Shown: positions 18,105 through 28,867, counted from the stretch's first letter. The stretch is 55,785 nt of DNA from Fidelibacterota bacterium (GCA_002708715.1 PAPB01000033.1:1-55785), one strand, 5' to 3'. Program-made: numbers and translations. The notes: generated from the letters alone by a model not told the origin.

Positions 18105-20171
18105 ATGATTTATATAGACTGGGTTATTGTTTTTGTTGTGCTTGTGGGCATGGTGCTTTCTGTAAATCTTTCTAAAGGATTGATGAAGAGTGTAACGGAT
18201 TTTCTTTCTGCAGGTAGAACCGCTGGAAGGTATTTGATTGCTGTATCTAGCGGGATCGCTGGGTTGGGAGCAATCTCTATTGTGATGTTTTTAGAGATGG
18301 GTTATGAAGCCGGATTTAGTCTTGCCTGGTGGGGTCTGAGCCAGGGAATTATTATTTTGATGTTAACTATGTCTGGATGGGTTATATATCGATTTCGATC
18401 TACGAGATGCCTAACCTTAGCCCAGTTTTTTGAAAAACGTTATAGTCGAAATTTTCGTATTTTTACTGGTATTGTAGCATTTGTTGCTGGTATCATAAAC
18501 TTTGGAATATTTCCCGCTGTTGGGGCACAATTTTTTATTAGTTACTGTGGATTCCCAGATGCTGTTTTAGGGGTGCCTGTATATCCTCTTTTAATGATAG
18601 TACTATTAGGTATCTCTCTTTATTTTGTTTACACTGGTGGACAGATAGCAGTAATTATTGCTGATTTTTTTCAAGGTGTTTTTGCTACGGTTGTGCTTGT
18701 AGTTGTTGCGCTGTATTTGTTTTTTAATGTTAGCTGGGATCAGGTAGCAGATTCACTTGAGCAAACCCCAAAAAACCTTGCTCAAAAAGAAATTCAAACT
18801 TTGAGTCAGGAAGAATCTTTTTCGTTTCTTTCAGAAATTGAAAAGCAAGAAAAAATTGATGCTATAAATGATAGGTATGAGAATTCTTCTAGGATTAATC
18901 CTTTTAAGACTAGCCACATAGAGGATTTTAATTTTTGGTATTTTTTAATTGGGATCATAGGGATAATGTATGGTAGTATGAGCTGGCAGGGTAGTCAGGC
19001 CTATAACTCTTCAGCAAAGAGCGCCCATGAAGCAAAAATGGGATCGGTGTTGGCAGGGTTTAGAGGATTACCGCAAGGACTCTTTTTTCTTTTAGTTCCT
19101 GTACTATTATATGTATTCATGAATCATTCTGATTATGCGCATATTGCTAGTTCGGTGAATCATTCTTTAGATCAATTAAGTACGGACACATTAAAATCTC
19201 AGATGCGTGGTCCATATATTTTATCGGTGATATTGCCTCATGGCCTTTTGGGAGCTTTTGCGGCACTGATGCTTGTCGCTTTTGTTAGCACCCATGATAC
19301 CTACCTTCATTCTTGGGCAACTATAATCATCCAGGATGTTATTATGCCTTTTCGTTCAAAGCCTTTTGATAAAAATACTCACCTTAAGGTTTTAAGAATC
19401 GCAATATTTGGTGTGGCTATTTTTATTTTTATGTTCAGCCTACTTTTTCAACAGAATCAAAAAATAGCTCTATTTTTTGCTATTACGGCCGCTATTTTTG
19501 CAGGAGGATCTGGTGCCGTAATCATTGGAGGTTTATATTGGAATCGCGGAACAACATCAGCTGCTTGGACAGCGATGATAGTAGGTGCTTTTATTAGTGT
19601 GAGTGGGGTACTGGTTAAGCAAATTTCAGCAGATTGGTTAGGGGATCTAACATCGCTAGCAGAACTAAAGAATGCTCTAAGCTATATACGAAATATTAAT
19701 GGCCAGGAATATTGGGCTATTAGTATGGGAATGTCTGCGTTTTCTTATGTCGCTGTTTCCCTTTTAGGCAAACCAGTATCATTTGATATGGATAAATTGT
19801 TGAACAGAGGAAAATATGAGATTGAGGGTGAATCAAAAATAGTGAATCAGGAAACGCAGTTAGGATGGAAAATATTTTTAATGGGAAAGGAATTTACTAA
19901 ATCAGATAAAATTATTTATATCCTGAATTATGTTTGGACCGGGTTATGGACAATTGTTTTTATTGTAGGGACTATATATAATTTATCCAATGACGTATCC
20001 AATGCTTCTTGGATGAGCTTCTGGAAAAATTATCTCTATATACATATCGCTATATCTCTTTTTATAATAACATGGTTTACCATTGGTGGACTGCGAGATT
20101 TAAAGGTGATGTTGGCTAAATTGAAATCAGATTATAGAGACCACCAGGATGATGGTTGGGTAGGGAGATAG
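18105..20171 (+). CDS. Sodium:solute symporter (SSS/SLC5 family)
   Basis: 688 residues, about 13-14 hydrophobic helices. The N-terminal DFLSAGRTAGRYLIAVSSGIAGLGAISIV (helix 1-2) and a FPAVGAQFF helix fit the SSS fold. A hydrophilic insertion of ~60 residues (QVADSLEQ...SRINPFKTSH) interrupts the middle, and a C-terminal hairpin of two extra helices follows. The family couples Na+ to import of sugars, amino acids or sialic acid; the substrate cannot be read. Lying 10 nt before GH38 alpha-mannosidase, mannose or another glycan monosaccharide is the best guess. 204 nt separate it from the CBM9-like gene; I see no hairpin or clear promoter there. Confidence 0.92.
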   Translation: MIYIDWVIVFVVLVGMVLSVNLSKGLMKSVTDFLSAGRTAGRYLIAVSSGIAGLGAISIVMFLEMGYEAGFSLAWWGLSQGIIILMLTMSGWVIYRFRSTRCLTLAQFFEKRYSRNFRIFTGIVAFVAGIINFGIFPAVGAQFFISYCGFPDAVLGVPVYPLLMIVLLGISLYFVYTGGQIAVIIADFFQGVFATVVLVVVALYLFFNVSWDQVADSLEQTPKNLAQKEIQTLSQEESFSFLSEIEKQEKIDAINDRYENSSRINPFKTSHIEDFNFWYFLIGIIGIMYGSMSWQGSQAYNSSAKSAHEAKMGSVLAGFRGLPQGLFFLLVPVLLYVFMNHSDYAHIASSVNHSLDQLSTDTLKSQMRGPYILSVILPHGLLGAFAALMLVAFVSTHDTYLHSWATIIIQDVIMPFRSKPFDKNTHLKVLRIAIFGVAIFIFMFSLLFQQNQKIALFFAITAAIFAGGSGAVIIGGLYWNRGTTSAAWTAMIVGAFISVSGVLVKQISADWLGDLTSLAELKNALSYIRNINGQEYWAISMGMSAFSYVAVSLLGKPVSFDMDKLLNRGKYEIEGESKIVNQETQLGWKIFLMGKEFTKSDKIIYILNYVWTGLWTIVFIVGTIYNLSNDVSNASWMSFWKNYLYIHIAISLFIITWFTIGGLRDLKVMLAKLKSDYRDHQDDGWVGR

Positions 20172-20180
20172 ATTAGGTTT

Positions 20181-23100
20181 ATGAATAAGAAAGAAACTGT
20201 AGTTATACTTCAAAGAATAGAGAATTGGTATAAACGACTCCCTGATTTAATTGTTTTTGATAAGCAAGTATTTGATGCTGAATTTGGTTGGTCAAAGGAC
20301 CCTACTCCTTTTGCAAACAGAATGGAACTTGATTATAAAAATATTGAGGAGGGTAATAGTTGGGGTGAGAAATGGGAGAGTGCTTGGTTTCATCTAAAAG
20401 GTACCGTCCCAAAAACTTGGTCAGGAAAATCAATAGCTGCTGATCTGGATTTTTCTGGAGAGGGTCTTGTTTTTAATGCTGAAGGACAGGCTCTTCAGGG
20501 GATTACAAATGGATCCATATGGGATCCTAATTTTGCGCGTACTAGAGTCCCTTTAATTGATAAATGTATTGGTGAAGAAAAAATTGAATTGTGGGTAGAA
20601 GCTGCAGCAAATTCATTGTTTGGCGTGTTTACAGATCCAGATCCAGAAGAAGAAAGTCCCAAACGCTATGGTTGGTTTGATGCTAAAGTAGATAAAATGC
20701 GATTTGGGATATTTGATAGGGATATATGGCTCTTATATTTGGATGTTCGTATCCTTTTAGGTTTAGTAAAGCATTTGGATGAAAAATCTGTAAGACGTGT
20801 TAGAATAATTAATGTACTCAATCTATGTGTTAATACATTTTCTGACGATCGAAATAATGCTCAAAAAGCTAGAGAATGTCTTAAGGTTGAATTAAATAAA
20901 AATGCATCCGCATCTGATCTGAAGGTCTCAGCGATTGGGCATGCACATATTGATACTGGTTGGTTGTGGCCTGTAAGAGAGACGGTGCGTAAGAGTGCCA
21001 GGACTTTTGCTACTCAGCTTAGTATTATAGAAAGATATCCACAGTATATATTTGGTGCTTCTCAGCCACAGCACTATCAGTTTATGAAAGACTCTTATCC
21101 AGAAATTTATGATAGGATTAAGGTGGCAGTTGCTAAGGGGAATTGGGAGTGCCAAGGAGGAATGTGGGTTGAAGCAGATTGTAATCTCATTAGTGGTGAA
21201 TCTATGGTTAGGCAACTTTTGCATGGTAAAAACTTTTTTATGGATGAGTTTAATGTTGATGTAGATAATTTATGGTTGCCAGATGTTTTTGGTTATTCGG
21301 CTGCGCTACCCCAGATATTAAGAAAATCTGGAATCAATTTTTTTCTAACTCAGAAACTATCATGGAGCCAGTTTAATGAATTTCCTCATCAGACATTTCA
21401 CTGGAGGGGTATCGATGGCACAGAAATTTTAACTCATTTTCCACCTGAGAATACTTACAATAGCGAGCTGGATACTGAGTTTTTATTGCCAGCACAAAAT
21501 GGATTTAAAGAGAAAGATAAATTAGATGAGTTTATTTCTCTTTTTGGAGTGGGTGATGGAGGAGGAGGTCCAAAGCCAGAAAATATTGAGCTTGGTATGC
21601 GTATGGCGGATCTTGAAAATTCTCCAAGAGTAAGGTTTGATACAGCAAAGAATTTTTTTCATAGACTTGAAAAAGATAAAGGATTGTTAGATACTTGGGT
21701 TGGGGAGCTTTATCTAGAGCTTCATCGCGGAACGCTTACTACACATGGACTTGTGAAAAAACAAAATAGAAAACTGGAGTGGAAATTACGAGCTGTTGAG
21801 ATGCTTTGGTCTTGCATTGAGATTGATAAGTATCCAATTAAAAAACTTGATCAATTATGGAAGAAGTTGCTGATTAATCAGTTTCATGATATAATACCTG
21901 GTTCAAGTATCAATTTAGTGTACCAGACAACACACAAAGAGTATGAAGAAATACATCAAGGGTGTGATGAGCTTATAGATAAATCTTCGAGTATCCTCTT
22001 TGAAAAAGATGTGAATGCTTTTGTTTTGGTTAATACCTTATCCTATAGTTGGAAAGGAATGGTCGATATTCCAGAATCTTTTAACGGTTTTGAAGTCTTG
22101 GATGGAGATGAAAAGTCTCTTCAACTTCAAAAGATTGATGATCAGATACAGGCCTATGTTTCCCTTGAACCTCTTTCGTACTCTACCTTTAAAAAAGGCA
22201 GGAAAATTACCGTAGAATCTTTTAGTGATAAATCTCTTGTTCTTGAGAATGAGCTAATACGGTATGAGTTTGATGAAAAAGGACAGATGGTATCAGCGTT
22301 TGACAAAGAAGAAAGTAAAGAAATTTTAGATGGGCCTGGAAATGTATTGTCTCTCTATGAAGACCGTCCCAATAATTGGGATGCGTGGGACATTGATTTT
22401 TTTTATCGCGATGCTTTAATAGGGACTGCTACGATTGCGAATGAATCTTCAGGATCAAATGGTAATATATCAAAGCAAATACAATTTAATTTTCGAGTTG
22501 GGGGATCTACTATCTCTCAAAAAGTTATTCTTAAGCCAGAGTCAAAGCGTATTGACTTTCAGACTGTTGTTGATTGGAAAGAGAAGCATAAAATGTTACG
22601 AGTTCATTTTCCAGTAAGTGTTATGTCTGAGCAGGCATCTTTTGACATTCAGTATGGCTATGTCAAGCGTAATACTCACAGAAATACAAGTTGGGACAAG
22701 GCTAAGTTTGAGGTGGTTGGTCATAAATATGCTGACCTATCAGACCATGACTATGGTGTGGCACTGTTAAACGATTGTAAATATGGTTACATGGTTCATG
22801 ATAATCTTTTGGATTTAAATCTGCTTCGTTCACCAAGTAATCCCGATCCTGATGCTGACATGGGAGAACATATGTTTACCTATAGCTTATTGCCTCATAA
22901 AAATGATCTTATCCGTTCAACCGTAATAAGTGAATCATCAGAGCTTAATCAATTACCTCTAAAATTTGATGGTGTTGTATCTAAGGTTAAGATGCCATTG
23001 TCATTGTCAGGAGAAGGGCTAGAGCTAGCAGCATTAAAGAAAGCAGAGAAAGAAGACTGCTGGATTGTCAGGGTTATTGAAACTCATGGTAGAAATTCAA

Positions 23101-23246
23101 AAGGGGAGCTTCATTTCAATGGGGAAGTAATCGAATGTAACCTCATAGAGTGGGAAGAACTCCATGACGCTTTAACTATAGCAGATGAGTTACCCATAAT
23201 TTTGTCTCCATTTGAATTAAAAACGTATAAAATAAAATTCAAATAA
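20181..23246 (+). CDS. GH38 alpha-mannosidase
   Basis: 1021 residues, the length of Ams1/MAN2C1-type cytosolic alpha-mannosidases (EC 3.2.1.24). The GH38 catalytic domain starts with GHAHIDTGWLWP (zinc ligands His256/Asp258 region), continues with MWVEADCN and LPDVFGYSAALPQ (Asp368, nucleophile and zinc ligand), and ends with QFHDIIPGSS (His569). The middle and C-terminal beta domains follow, including YEDRPNNWDAWDID and YGVALLNDCKYGY. No signal peptide. It should trim alpha-linked mannose from N-glycans or mannans after import. Last gene of the plus-strand mannosidase run. Confidence 0.95.
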   Translation: MNKKETVVILQRIENWYKRLPDLIVFDKQVFDAEFGWSKDPTPFANRMELDYKNIEEGNSWGEKWESAWFHLKGTVPKTWSGKSIAADLDFSGEGLVFNAEGQALQGITNGSIWDPNFARTRVPLIDKCIGEEKIELWVEAAANSLFGVFTDPDPEEESPKRYGWFDAKVDKMRFGIFDRDIWLLYLDVRILLGLVKHLDEKSVRRVRIINVLNLCVNTFSDDRNNAQKARECLKVELNKNASASDLKVSAIGHAHIDTGWLWPVRETVRKSARTFATQLSIIERYPQYIFGASQPQHYQFMKDSYPEIYDRIKVAVAKGNWECQGGMWVEADCNLISGESMVRQLLHGKNFFMDEFNVDVDNLWLPDVFGYSAALPQILRKSGINFFLTQKLSWSQFNEFPHQTFHWRGIDGTEILTHFPPENTYNSELDTEFLLPAQNGFKEKDKLDEFISLFGVGDGGGGPKPENIELGMRMADLENSPRVRFDTAKNFFHRLEKDKGLLDTWVGELYLELHRGTLTTHGLVKKQNRKLEWKLRAVEMLWSCIEIDKYPIKKLDQLWKKLLINQFHDIIPGSSINLVYQTTHKEYEEIHQGCDELIDKSSSILFEKDVNAFVLVNTLSYSWKGMVDIPESFNGFEVLDGDEKSLQLQKIDDQIQAYVSLEPLSYSTFKKGRKITVESFSDKSLVLENELIRYEFDEKGQMVSAFDKEESKEILDGPGNVLSLYEDRPNNWDAWDIDFFYRDALIGTATIANESSGSNGNISKQIQFNFRVGGSTISQKVILKPESKRIDFQTVVDWKEKHKMLRVHFPVSVMSEQASFDIQYGYVKRNTHRNTSWDKAKFEVVGHKYADLSDHDYGVALLNDCKYGYMVHDNLLDLNLLRSPSNPDPDADMGEHMFTYSLLPHKNDLIRSTVISESSELNQLPLKFDGVVSKVKMPLSLSGEGLELAALKKAEKEDCWIVRVIETHGRNSKGELHFNGEVIECNLIEWEELHDALTIADELPIILSPFELKTYKIKFK

Positions 23247-23380
23247 TTACTGTGTGCCCAGTCACATATAAATATTAATACCCTTATTTTAATTTGTAGA
23301 AAGAGACAAGTTATCTTACCTTAGATAAAGAATTTCATGTTCTTTTTTATATTTTAGTAATCAAAATATGGAGTCTATCT

Positions 23381-26300
23381 ATGATTCGCACATTTATTAG
23401 TTTATTCCTACCATTTTCTTTTTTAATCGCATCTAGTATTACAGCTAAAAATGCTGGTGAGCGATTAAATGTAAACCAGTCTGCAGTTGCTAAAGTTGAG
23501 CAATTAAACTCTGCAACTAAGAATCAATTGACAAAGGCAGAGCGCCAGCAAAAGACAGATGATGTTAGAGCAAAATCAGGTATTCTGAAAAAGGAAATGG
23601 ATACGAAAATTAATATTGCGAAAAAAATGTTTTCAGCAAAAAACCAAAAGAAGGTTACTCATAAATCTATACAAAAAAGCACATCAAATTTTGATCCAAA
23701 CTCTATAAACCTAAAGATGAAAAGATCGCAGATATTGCAGGGCGAATCACATGCTAGAACCTTGGAAAGAAATATAGCTAACAATGGTTCTGATTCTAGA
23801 TATAAGATACATCCTAAGATATCAAAGGGAGCGATTGATCCTAGTGTTTTAGAAAGACGACAAGAAGAGCATCCAAGTTCTCCTAAAGATAATATACCTG
23901 AACAGTTTCTTCCTCAAGAGTTAAGGGAGCGTTTGTCTGATATTGAGCTGCGATCTTTGTACAATGACATTGTAGAGAATCAAAATCCTTCTGCTGGTCC
24001 TAACAGAGATGATGTCTGGGTCAACACCCAAGAGATAGAGTATCTTATTTATAATCAGATTAACACTCCAACTTACTATATTAATAATTATTTTGATACT
24101 GATCATAACAGTGTGGAAGGTGTCTGGTATAATTATCAGGGAGATGCAGACAATGGAGAATGGTTATTAAGCCAGCTTAGGCTCTCTTCATTTGATGAAA
24201 ATGGTAATGAAGTAGAAAGAACCTGGCATAATTATGATGCCAATAGTGATAACTGGGTTCCTTCTGTAAGGTATAATGTAGCTTACAATGATGATAATAA
24301 TAGAGAGACCTATGACATCTCCATTTGGGATGTGGATTCTCAGACATGGATTTGGTACTACCACTATATTTATCAATATTCGGAAACTTTAAATGAAATC
24401 TATGGTTATTTAGTAGAGGGAGGTTCTCCTTCGGTAGGCTTTTGGTATTCAGGAACAACTATTGATGAAAATGAGTTAGCGACTCATACTATTTTCCAGC
24501 AGTATAGTGGCTACTATGGAGGCTATTGGTATAATTATGCGCAAGAGTTTTACACCTACGATGCAAATGGGAATATGATTACAAATCTGGGGCAGGATAT
24601 GGTTTTTGCAACAGGTGAGTGGCGTGATGCTAATCTCTGGACAATGGAATATATGGATGATACCCTTTATACTGAAACGTACCAATTCAATGATTGGGAC
24701 TATAGCAATGGTGCACTGATTAATAGTACTCAATATCATTATGGTTATGATGAATATGGAAATATGATGGAATATTTTACATATTTTTTTGATGCATCTA
24801 TCGAAGACTGGTATGAATACTATGTAGTAGTCTATATATGGGAAGAAGCCACTCATGATGGAGGAGAAGTGACTGGTGTTGAGTATTATTTTGAATCTGT
24901 TGGAGATATGTTTTCGGTCTTTGGAGATATCCTTGAATCAGGAGGAGATGGTTGTGTTGACTGTGAAGGAAATCTAGATAATATGTCCGGATATTTGTTG
25001 GGACACATAGATGAAGCATTGGGCGGAGAATTAACCTATGACATCAGTGAAGAGTCTCTTTTGGCCTGGGAGCAAAATTATGGATCTTTTTATTTTCAGT
25101 TTAGGGATGACAACGGCAATATGATGTTTGATACCGGAGAAACGTATGCAGTCTCTTTAGAAAATGGACCTAATGGTGAAATGCATGTGGTATCCTTTGA
25201 AGGATTTTTATATGACTTGGATTTCCAGATGTTTTGGATGGAGGCTTATGATTTTGAATTTTATCCTGATGGTGGTGGTGAAGAGGTTCTCTTTGATTAT
25301 ATAGGCGATAGTCTTGGAACTTATTATTTTGTTTCTCAACAACCTATGTCTTGGCATGATGGACTTAATTGGACTGATACAGTAGATGTAGGAGGTGACA
25401 TAATTCATATGGCTACTATTACATCGGAAAATGAGAAAAATTTTGTTTTCAGTGGATTGAACGCTTTCGGAATTGGATCGGGTGTTTGGTTAGGCTTAAC
25501 TGATGAGTACGAAGAAGGAGTTTGGCAGTGGGTTACGGGAGAGCCAGTAGACTATACGAATTGGGCACCAGATCAGCCAGACAATTTAGATGGTATCGAA
25601 CACTATACTGAGATGTGGCCATGGCAAGCAGGAGCCTGGAATGATGTACCCCATGATGTACCTAATCACGTTTTAATAGAATACATTCCTAATAACAATG
25701 AAGAAATAGATATAGCTGGTGAGTGGCAGATGGCACCAATGCCAGGAGCTCTCAGGGTTGGGCCAGAACCATTTAATGGTGACTGGTGGGCTAACTCTGC
25801 TGAAGATGTGCAAACAAGAGCATGTTATTTTGATGATAGATATGTTTTTGATGAAGATGGTTTTCATAATGACCAGGGCGATGAGACCTGGATAGAGTTT
25901 TGGCAGGGTGGAGACTACAATGGTGATGGTAATTTAGACTGGCAGGATGATCACTGTGGTGCTCCTATGTATCCTCATGATGGTTCAAGTAATCCTGCAG
26001 AGTATATATTCGATGAAGCTACAGGTACGCTAACCCTTAATGGAATGGGTGCATATATCGGACTACCAAAAGCTGATAATGGTTATGAATTAGAATCACC
26101 GGATCAGGCTGATGGTTCTGTTACTTACCAGGTGTATATGCAAGAGTCTCCAAGAATGATGACGCTTGTTATCGAGGTATGGCAGGGTGTATTTTGGACA
26201 TTTGATTTGGTTCCTGCCCTTGATGGTGAATCAGTATATTTTGCAAAAGAAGATTACGCAGATGTCATGGATCCGAATAATTGGGACCATGTTACTGGAT

Positions 26301-28744
26301 CAGTCGCTATAATGCGAGGAGACAATCAGGGTCTTTATAATCCTTATTTTGAAGAATCATATAATGGTTGGGGTCCATCAGGTACGCTCTGGTCACTAGG
26401 TTCTACTAGTGAGTCAGATCCAATGGGATATATGGAGTGGGTTGATGCTATCGGTGGCCAAGCAGCTAATTTACCAGGTCAGACCCTTTCAATGTGGTGT
26501 CTAGAAGAAAACCTCTATTTTGATGTACAATTTGAGAGTTGGACGAGTGGTAACAATGGTGGTGGCTTTAGCTACTGGAGAACCCTTGTAGCTCCTCCTG
26601 TTGGTCCTGATATGTATGTGGTATGGGGAATGATGGGAAGTGATGAGGCAGGTGATGGATCATTTGAAAATCCATTTGCTACTATCGGCCATGCGGTAGA
26701 TGTGATGAATAATAATGACTGGGTTATTGTTGGACCAGGAAATTATAATGAGAACATTAGTGTAACAGATAAATCTGGAATGATTATAGGTGTTACAGGT
26801 CCAGATTCAACTTTCATTGATGGTAATGGAGCTCAGATTATGGCAAGCTCAAATGGATTTTGGATGATGGATGGTTTTACCTTTACAAATGGAAATGCTG
26901 TAGATGGTGGAGCTGTATTAAATGTTAATGGTGGACTTATGCTGGGTCACAGTATGCTTGTCGGAAACAATGCAGAAAATAACGGAGGAGCCGTTGCTGC
27001 GATTAATTCTACCGTTTTTATGGATAGTGTCATGTTTGCTGGAAATAATACTGAAAATTATGGTGGTGCTTTGTTTGTAAACAACGATAATGAAAGTATG
27101 AATGGACAGTGGTTTGTTTCATTGCAAAATACAGTTGTGATGGGAAACACCTCTAGTGGACTAGGAGCGGGCATTTATATTTCTAGCTGGGATTATGCAT
27201 ATACATATGTAGACTTGTATAATGTAAATGTTCAAGATAATTCTGGTTATGCATATGTAGGTTTAAGACTAAATGGTAATGTTCAAGCAGGTATTTATGA
27301 TAGTCGCTTTCATGGAAATCAGGCTCAAGCCTATGCCGCTGCTGGTGGTTTTTCCAGTGGAGCGTATGTTGACCTAGGTTACTGTCTCGTAGCAGGTAAT
27401 CAAGCCAATTTGAATGGTGGTAATGCGAATTCTGGTGGTTTTTCAGTCTGGAGTGGTTCTTACGGAAATTTTTATCAATGTACATTTGTAGATAACTCTG
27501 CTGAATATGGAAGTGCCTTAACTGTTGGCGGTGGATCTGGAGCAACTGTTGACGCCTCTATTATCTGGAACAATCTTGGTGATAATGCATTAGCTGCGGT
27601 TCAATGGGATGATAATGGTAGTAACCTGGATGTATATAATAGTGTTGTACAGGGTGGAGATAGTGGAATGTATGCAGATGATCTTTCATACATATACCAC
27701 GATGGTGTTTTAGATATAGATCCTTTTTTCTGTGATCCTGCAAATGGAGATTTCTCCATTGATGTAAACTCCCAGGCTATTACTCCATGGGGTGAGCCTA
27801 TGGGTGCGCTTGGATTTGGTTGTGAAGGATCGATTATGGCATCGGCAGTTATCCTAGGTGTGGATGATGTTCCTAATGATCAGGGTGGAAGAGTTTATGT
27901 TACTTTTGAAAAATCTTTGTTTGATACAGATGGATTAGACCGAACAGAGATGTATACGGTGGAGCGTATGGATGGTGATCAGTGGGTTGGCTTAACATCG
28001 GTTGGAGCCTACGCAAGTGATGTCTATGTTGTTGAAGTAACAACGTTGGCAGATTCAACCAGTGAGGGTAACGCTATGATGACCTATCGTGTGGTTGCCA
28101 ATATGGATGAAGGCAATTTTGAGAGTGATCCAGCATCAGGATTTTCAGTAGATAATATTGCACCAATGATGGTAACAGGACTAAATGCTGAAGTGAATGA
28201 TGGTATGGTTATGCTTTCATGGAGCCATTCTGATGCGAATGACTTTTCACACTATGCGATATACTATAGTACACAGGCTGATTTTGTTCCAAGTGAGGAG
28301 ACTATGATTGGAACACATTCAATGCCATCCTTTGAGCATAATGTTGAAGAGATTGGTGATCACTATTATGTAGTATCTGCAGTTGATCTTCATGAGAATG
28401 AGAGTGAATATTCTGAAGCGGTTAATGTGACCTTATTAAGTCTTGTTGATGTCCATGGGTTGCCAGAGACATTTGCCCTACATCAGAATTATCCTAACCC
28501 ATTCAATCCTAGTACAACTATTAGATATGATTTACCTGAGGCTAGTAGTGTATCTCTTATCATTTATGATATGATGGGGCGTGAGGTTATTACTTTGATG
28601 AGTGGTTACGCGGATGCTGGATATCATTTTGTTCAGTGGGACGGAAAAAATAGTATTGGTTCTTCTGTTGCGGCAGGTGTATATATCTACACCATACAGG
28701 CTGGAACACATAGAGACATTAATAAAATGATCTTTTTGAAATAG
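23381..28744 (+). CDS. Giant multidomain T9SS cargo: coiled coil, C-type lectin, beta-helix, Fn3-like
   Basis: 1787 residues. GGAG lies 7 nt before the ATG. Signal peptide (FISLFLPFSFLIASS) is followed by a Lys/Gln-rich probable coiled coil to ~110. Residues ~215-500 contain repeats of Tyr/Trp-rich units (WYNYQGDADNGEW, WHNYDANSDNWVP), reminiscent of YD-repeat-like proteins. Residues ~645-770 form a C-type lectin domain (SWHDGLNWTD...WLGLTDEYEEGVWQWVTGEP...WAPDQPDN...WND). From ~1076 a right-handed beta helix starts with DGSFENPFATIGHAVD and runs to ~1490. An Fn3-like domain lies at ~1595-1690 and a T9SS tail at ~1695-1787 (NYPNPFNPSTTIRY...NKMIFLK). Probably a surface adhesin or prey/particle-binding protein. 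A strong terminator follows. Confidence 0.87.
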   Translation: MIRTFISLFLPFSFLIASSITAKNAGERLNVNQSAVAKVEQLNSATKNQLTKAERQQKTDDVRAKSGILKKEMDTKINIAKKMFSAKNQKKVTHKSIQKSTSNFDPNSINLKMKRSQILQGESHARTLERNIANNGSDSRYKIHPKISKGAIDPSVLERRQEEHPSSPKDNIPEQFLPQELRERLSDIELRSLYNDIVENQNPSAGPNRDDVWVNTQEIEYLIYNQINTPTYYINNYFDTDHNSVEGVWYNYQGDADNGEWLLSQLRLSSFDENGNEVERTWHNYDANSDNWVPSVRYNVAYNDDNNRETYDISIWDVDSQTWIWYYHYIYQYSETLNEIYGYLVEGGSPSVGFWYSGTTIDENELATHTIFQQYSGYYGGYWYNYAQEFYTYDANGNMITNLGQDMVFATGEWRDANLWTMEYMDDTLYTETYQFNDWDYSNGALINSTQYHYGYDEYGNMMEYFTYFFDASIEDWYEYYVVVYIWEEATHDGGEVTGVEYYFESVGDMFSVFGDILESGGDGCVDCEGNLDNMSGYLLGHIDEALGGELTYDISEESLLAWEQNYGSFYFQFRDDNGNMMFDTGETYAVSLENGPNGEMHVVSFEGFLYDLDFQMFWMEAYDFEFYPDGGGEEVLFDYIGDSLGTYYFVSQQPMSWHDGLNWTDTVDVGGDIIHMATITSENEKNFVFSGLNAFGIGSGVWLGLTDEYEEGVWQWVTGEPVDYTNWAPDQPDNLDGIEHYTEMWPWQAGAWNDVPHDVPNHVLIEYIPNNNEEIDIAGEWQMAPMPGALRVGPEPFNGDWWANSAEDVQTRACYFDDRYVFDEDGFHNDQGDETWIEFWQGGDYNGDGNLDWQDDHCGAPMYPHDGSSNPAEYIFDEATGTLTLNGMGAYIGLPKADNGYELESPDQADGSVTYQVYMQESPRMMTLVIEVWQGVFWTFDLVPALDGESVYFAKEDYADVMDPNNWDHVTGSVAIMRGDNQGLYNPYFEESYNGWGPSGTLWSLGSTSESDPMGYMEWVDAIGGQAANLPGQTLSMWCLEENLYFDVQFESWTSGNNGGGFSYWRTLVAPPVGPDMYVVWGMMGSDEAGDGSFENPFATIGHAVDVMNNNDWVIVGPGNYNENISVTDKSGMIIGVTGPDSTFIDGNGAQIMASSNGFWMMDGFTFTNGNAVDGGAVLNVNGGLMLGHSMLVGNNAENNGGAVAAINSTVFMDSVMFAGNNTENYGGALFVNNDNESMNGQWFVSLQNTVVMGNTSSGLGAGIYISSWDYAYTYVDLYNVNVQDNSGYAYVGLRLNGNVQAGIYDSRFHGNQAQAYAAAGGFSSGAYVDLGYCLVAGNQANLNGGNANSGGFSVWSGSYGNFYQCTFVDNSAEYGSALTVGGGSGATVDASIIWNNLGDNALAAVQWDDNGSNLDVYNSVVQGGDSGMYADDLSYIYHDGVLDIDPFFCDPANGDFSIDVNSQAITPWGEPMGALGFGCEGSIMASAVILGVDDVPNDQGGRVYVTFEKSLFDTDGLDRTEMYTVERMDGDQWVGLTSVGAYASDVYVVEVTTLADSTSEGNAMMTYRVVANMDEGNFESDPASGFSVDNIAPMMVTGLNAEVNDGMVMLSWSHSDANDFSHYAIYYSTQADFVPSEETMIGTHSMPSFEHNVEEIGDHYYVVSAVDLHENESEYSEAVNVTLLSLVDVHGLPETFALHQNYPNPFNPSTTIRYDLPEASSVSLIIYDMMGREVITLMSGYADAGYHFVQWDGKNSIGSSVAAGVYIYTIQAGTHRDINKMIFLK

Positions 28745-28763
28745 TAGATAATAAGAATCAGCT

Positions 28764-28797
28764 AAAAGGGGCTTTATATATAAAGCCCCTTTTTAGT
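28764..28797 (+). terminator. Rho-independent terminator
   Basis: A perfect 30-nt palindrome centred at 28778/28779 with a GGGGC/GCCCC core (28768-28772 and 28785-28789), ending in a T run. It follows the giant cargo gene by 20 nt and precedes the MORN-repeat gene. Confidence 0.9.
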
Positions 28798-28867
28798 TTT
28801 AGTAAAATTCCTTATTCTTTTTAACTTTCGCGGCTATCTAATTATGAGATATGTACATATAATTAAT

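Noticed and set aside
24177-25019. Open minus-strand frames under the giant lectin/beta-helix gene
   Set aside because: They are His/Tyr/Ile-rich shadows of the Tyr/Trp/Asp-rich coding strand, have no start signals and no protein-like domains.
27183-27743. His-rich minus-strand frames opposite the beta-helix region
   Set aside because: Composition is the reverse of Asn/Asp/Gly codons of the real gene; no independent evidence.
28844-28867. ATG 28844 as start of the MORN-repeat protein
   Set aside because: The ATG eight codons later begins a standard signal peptide; the extra residues would put a charged extension before it.
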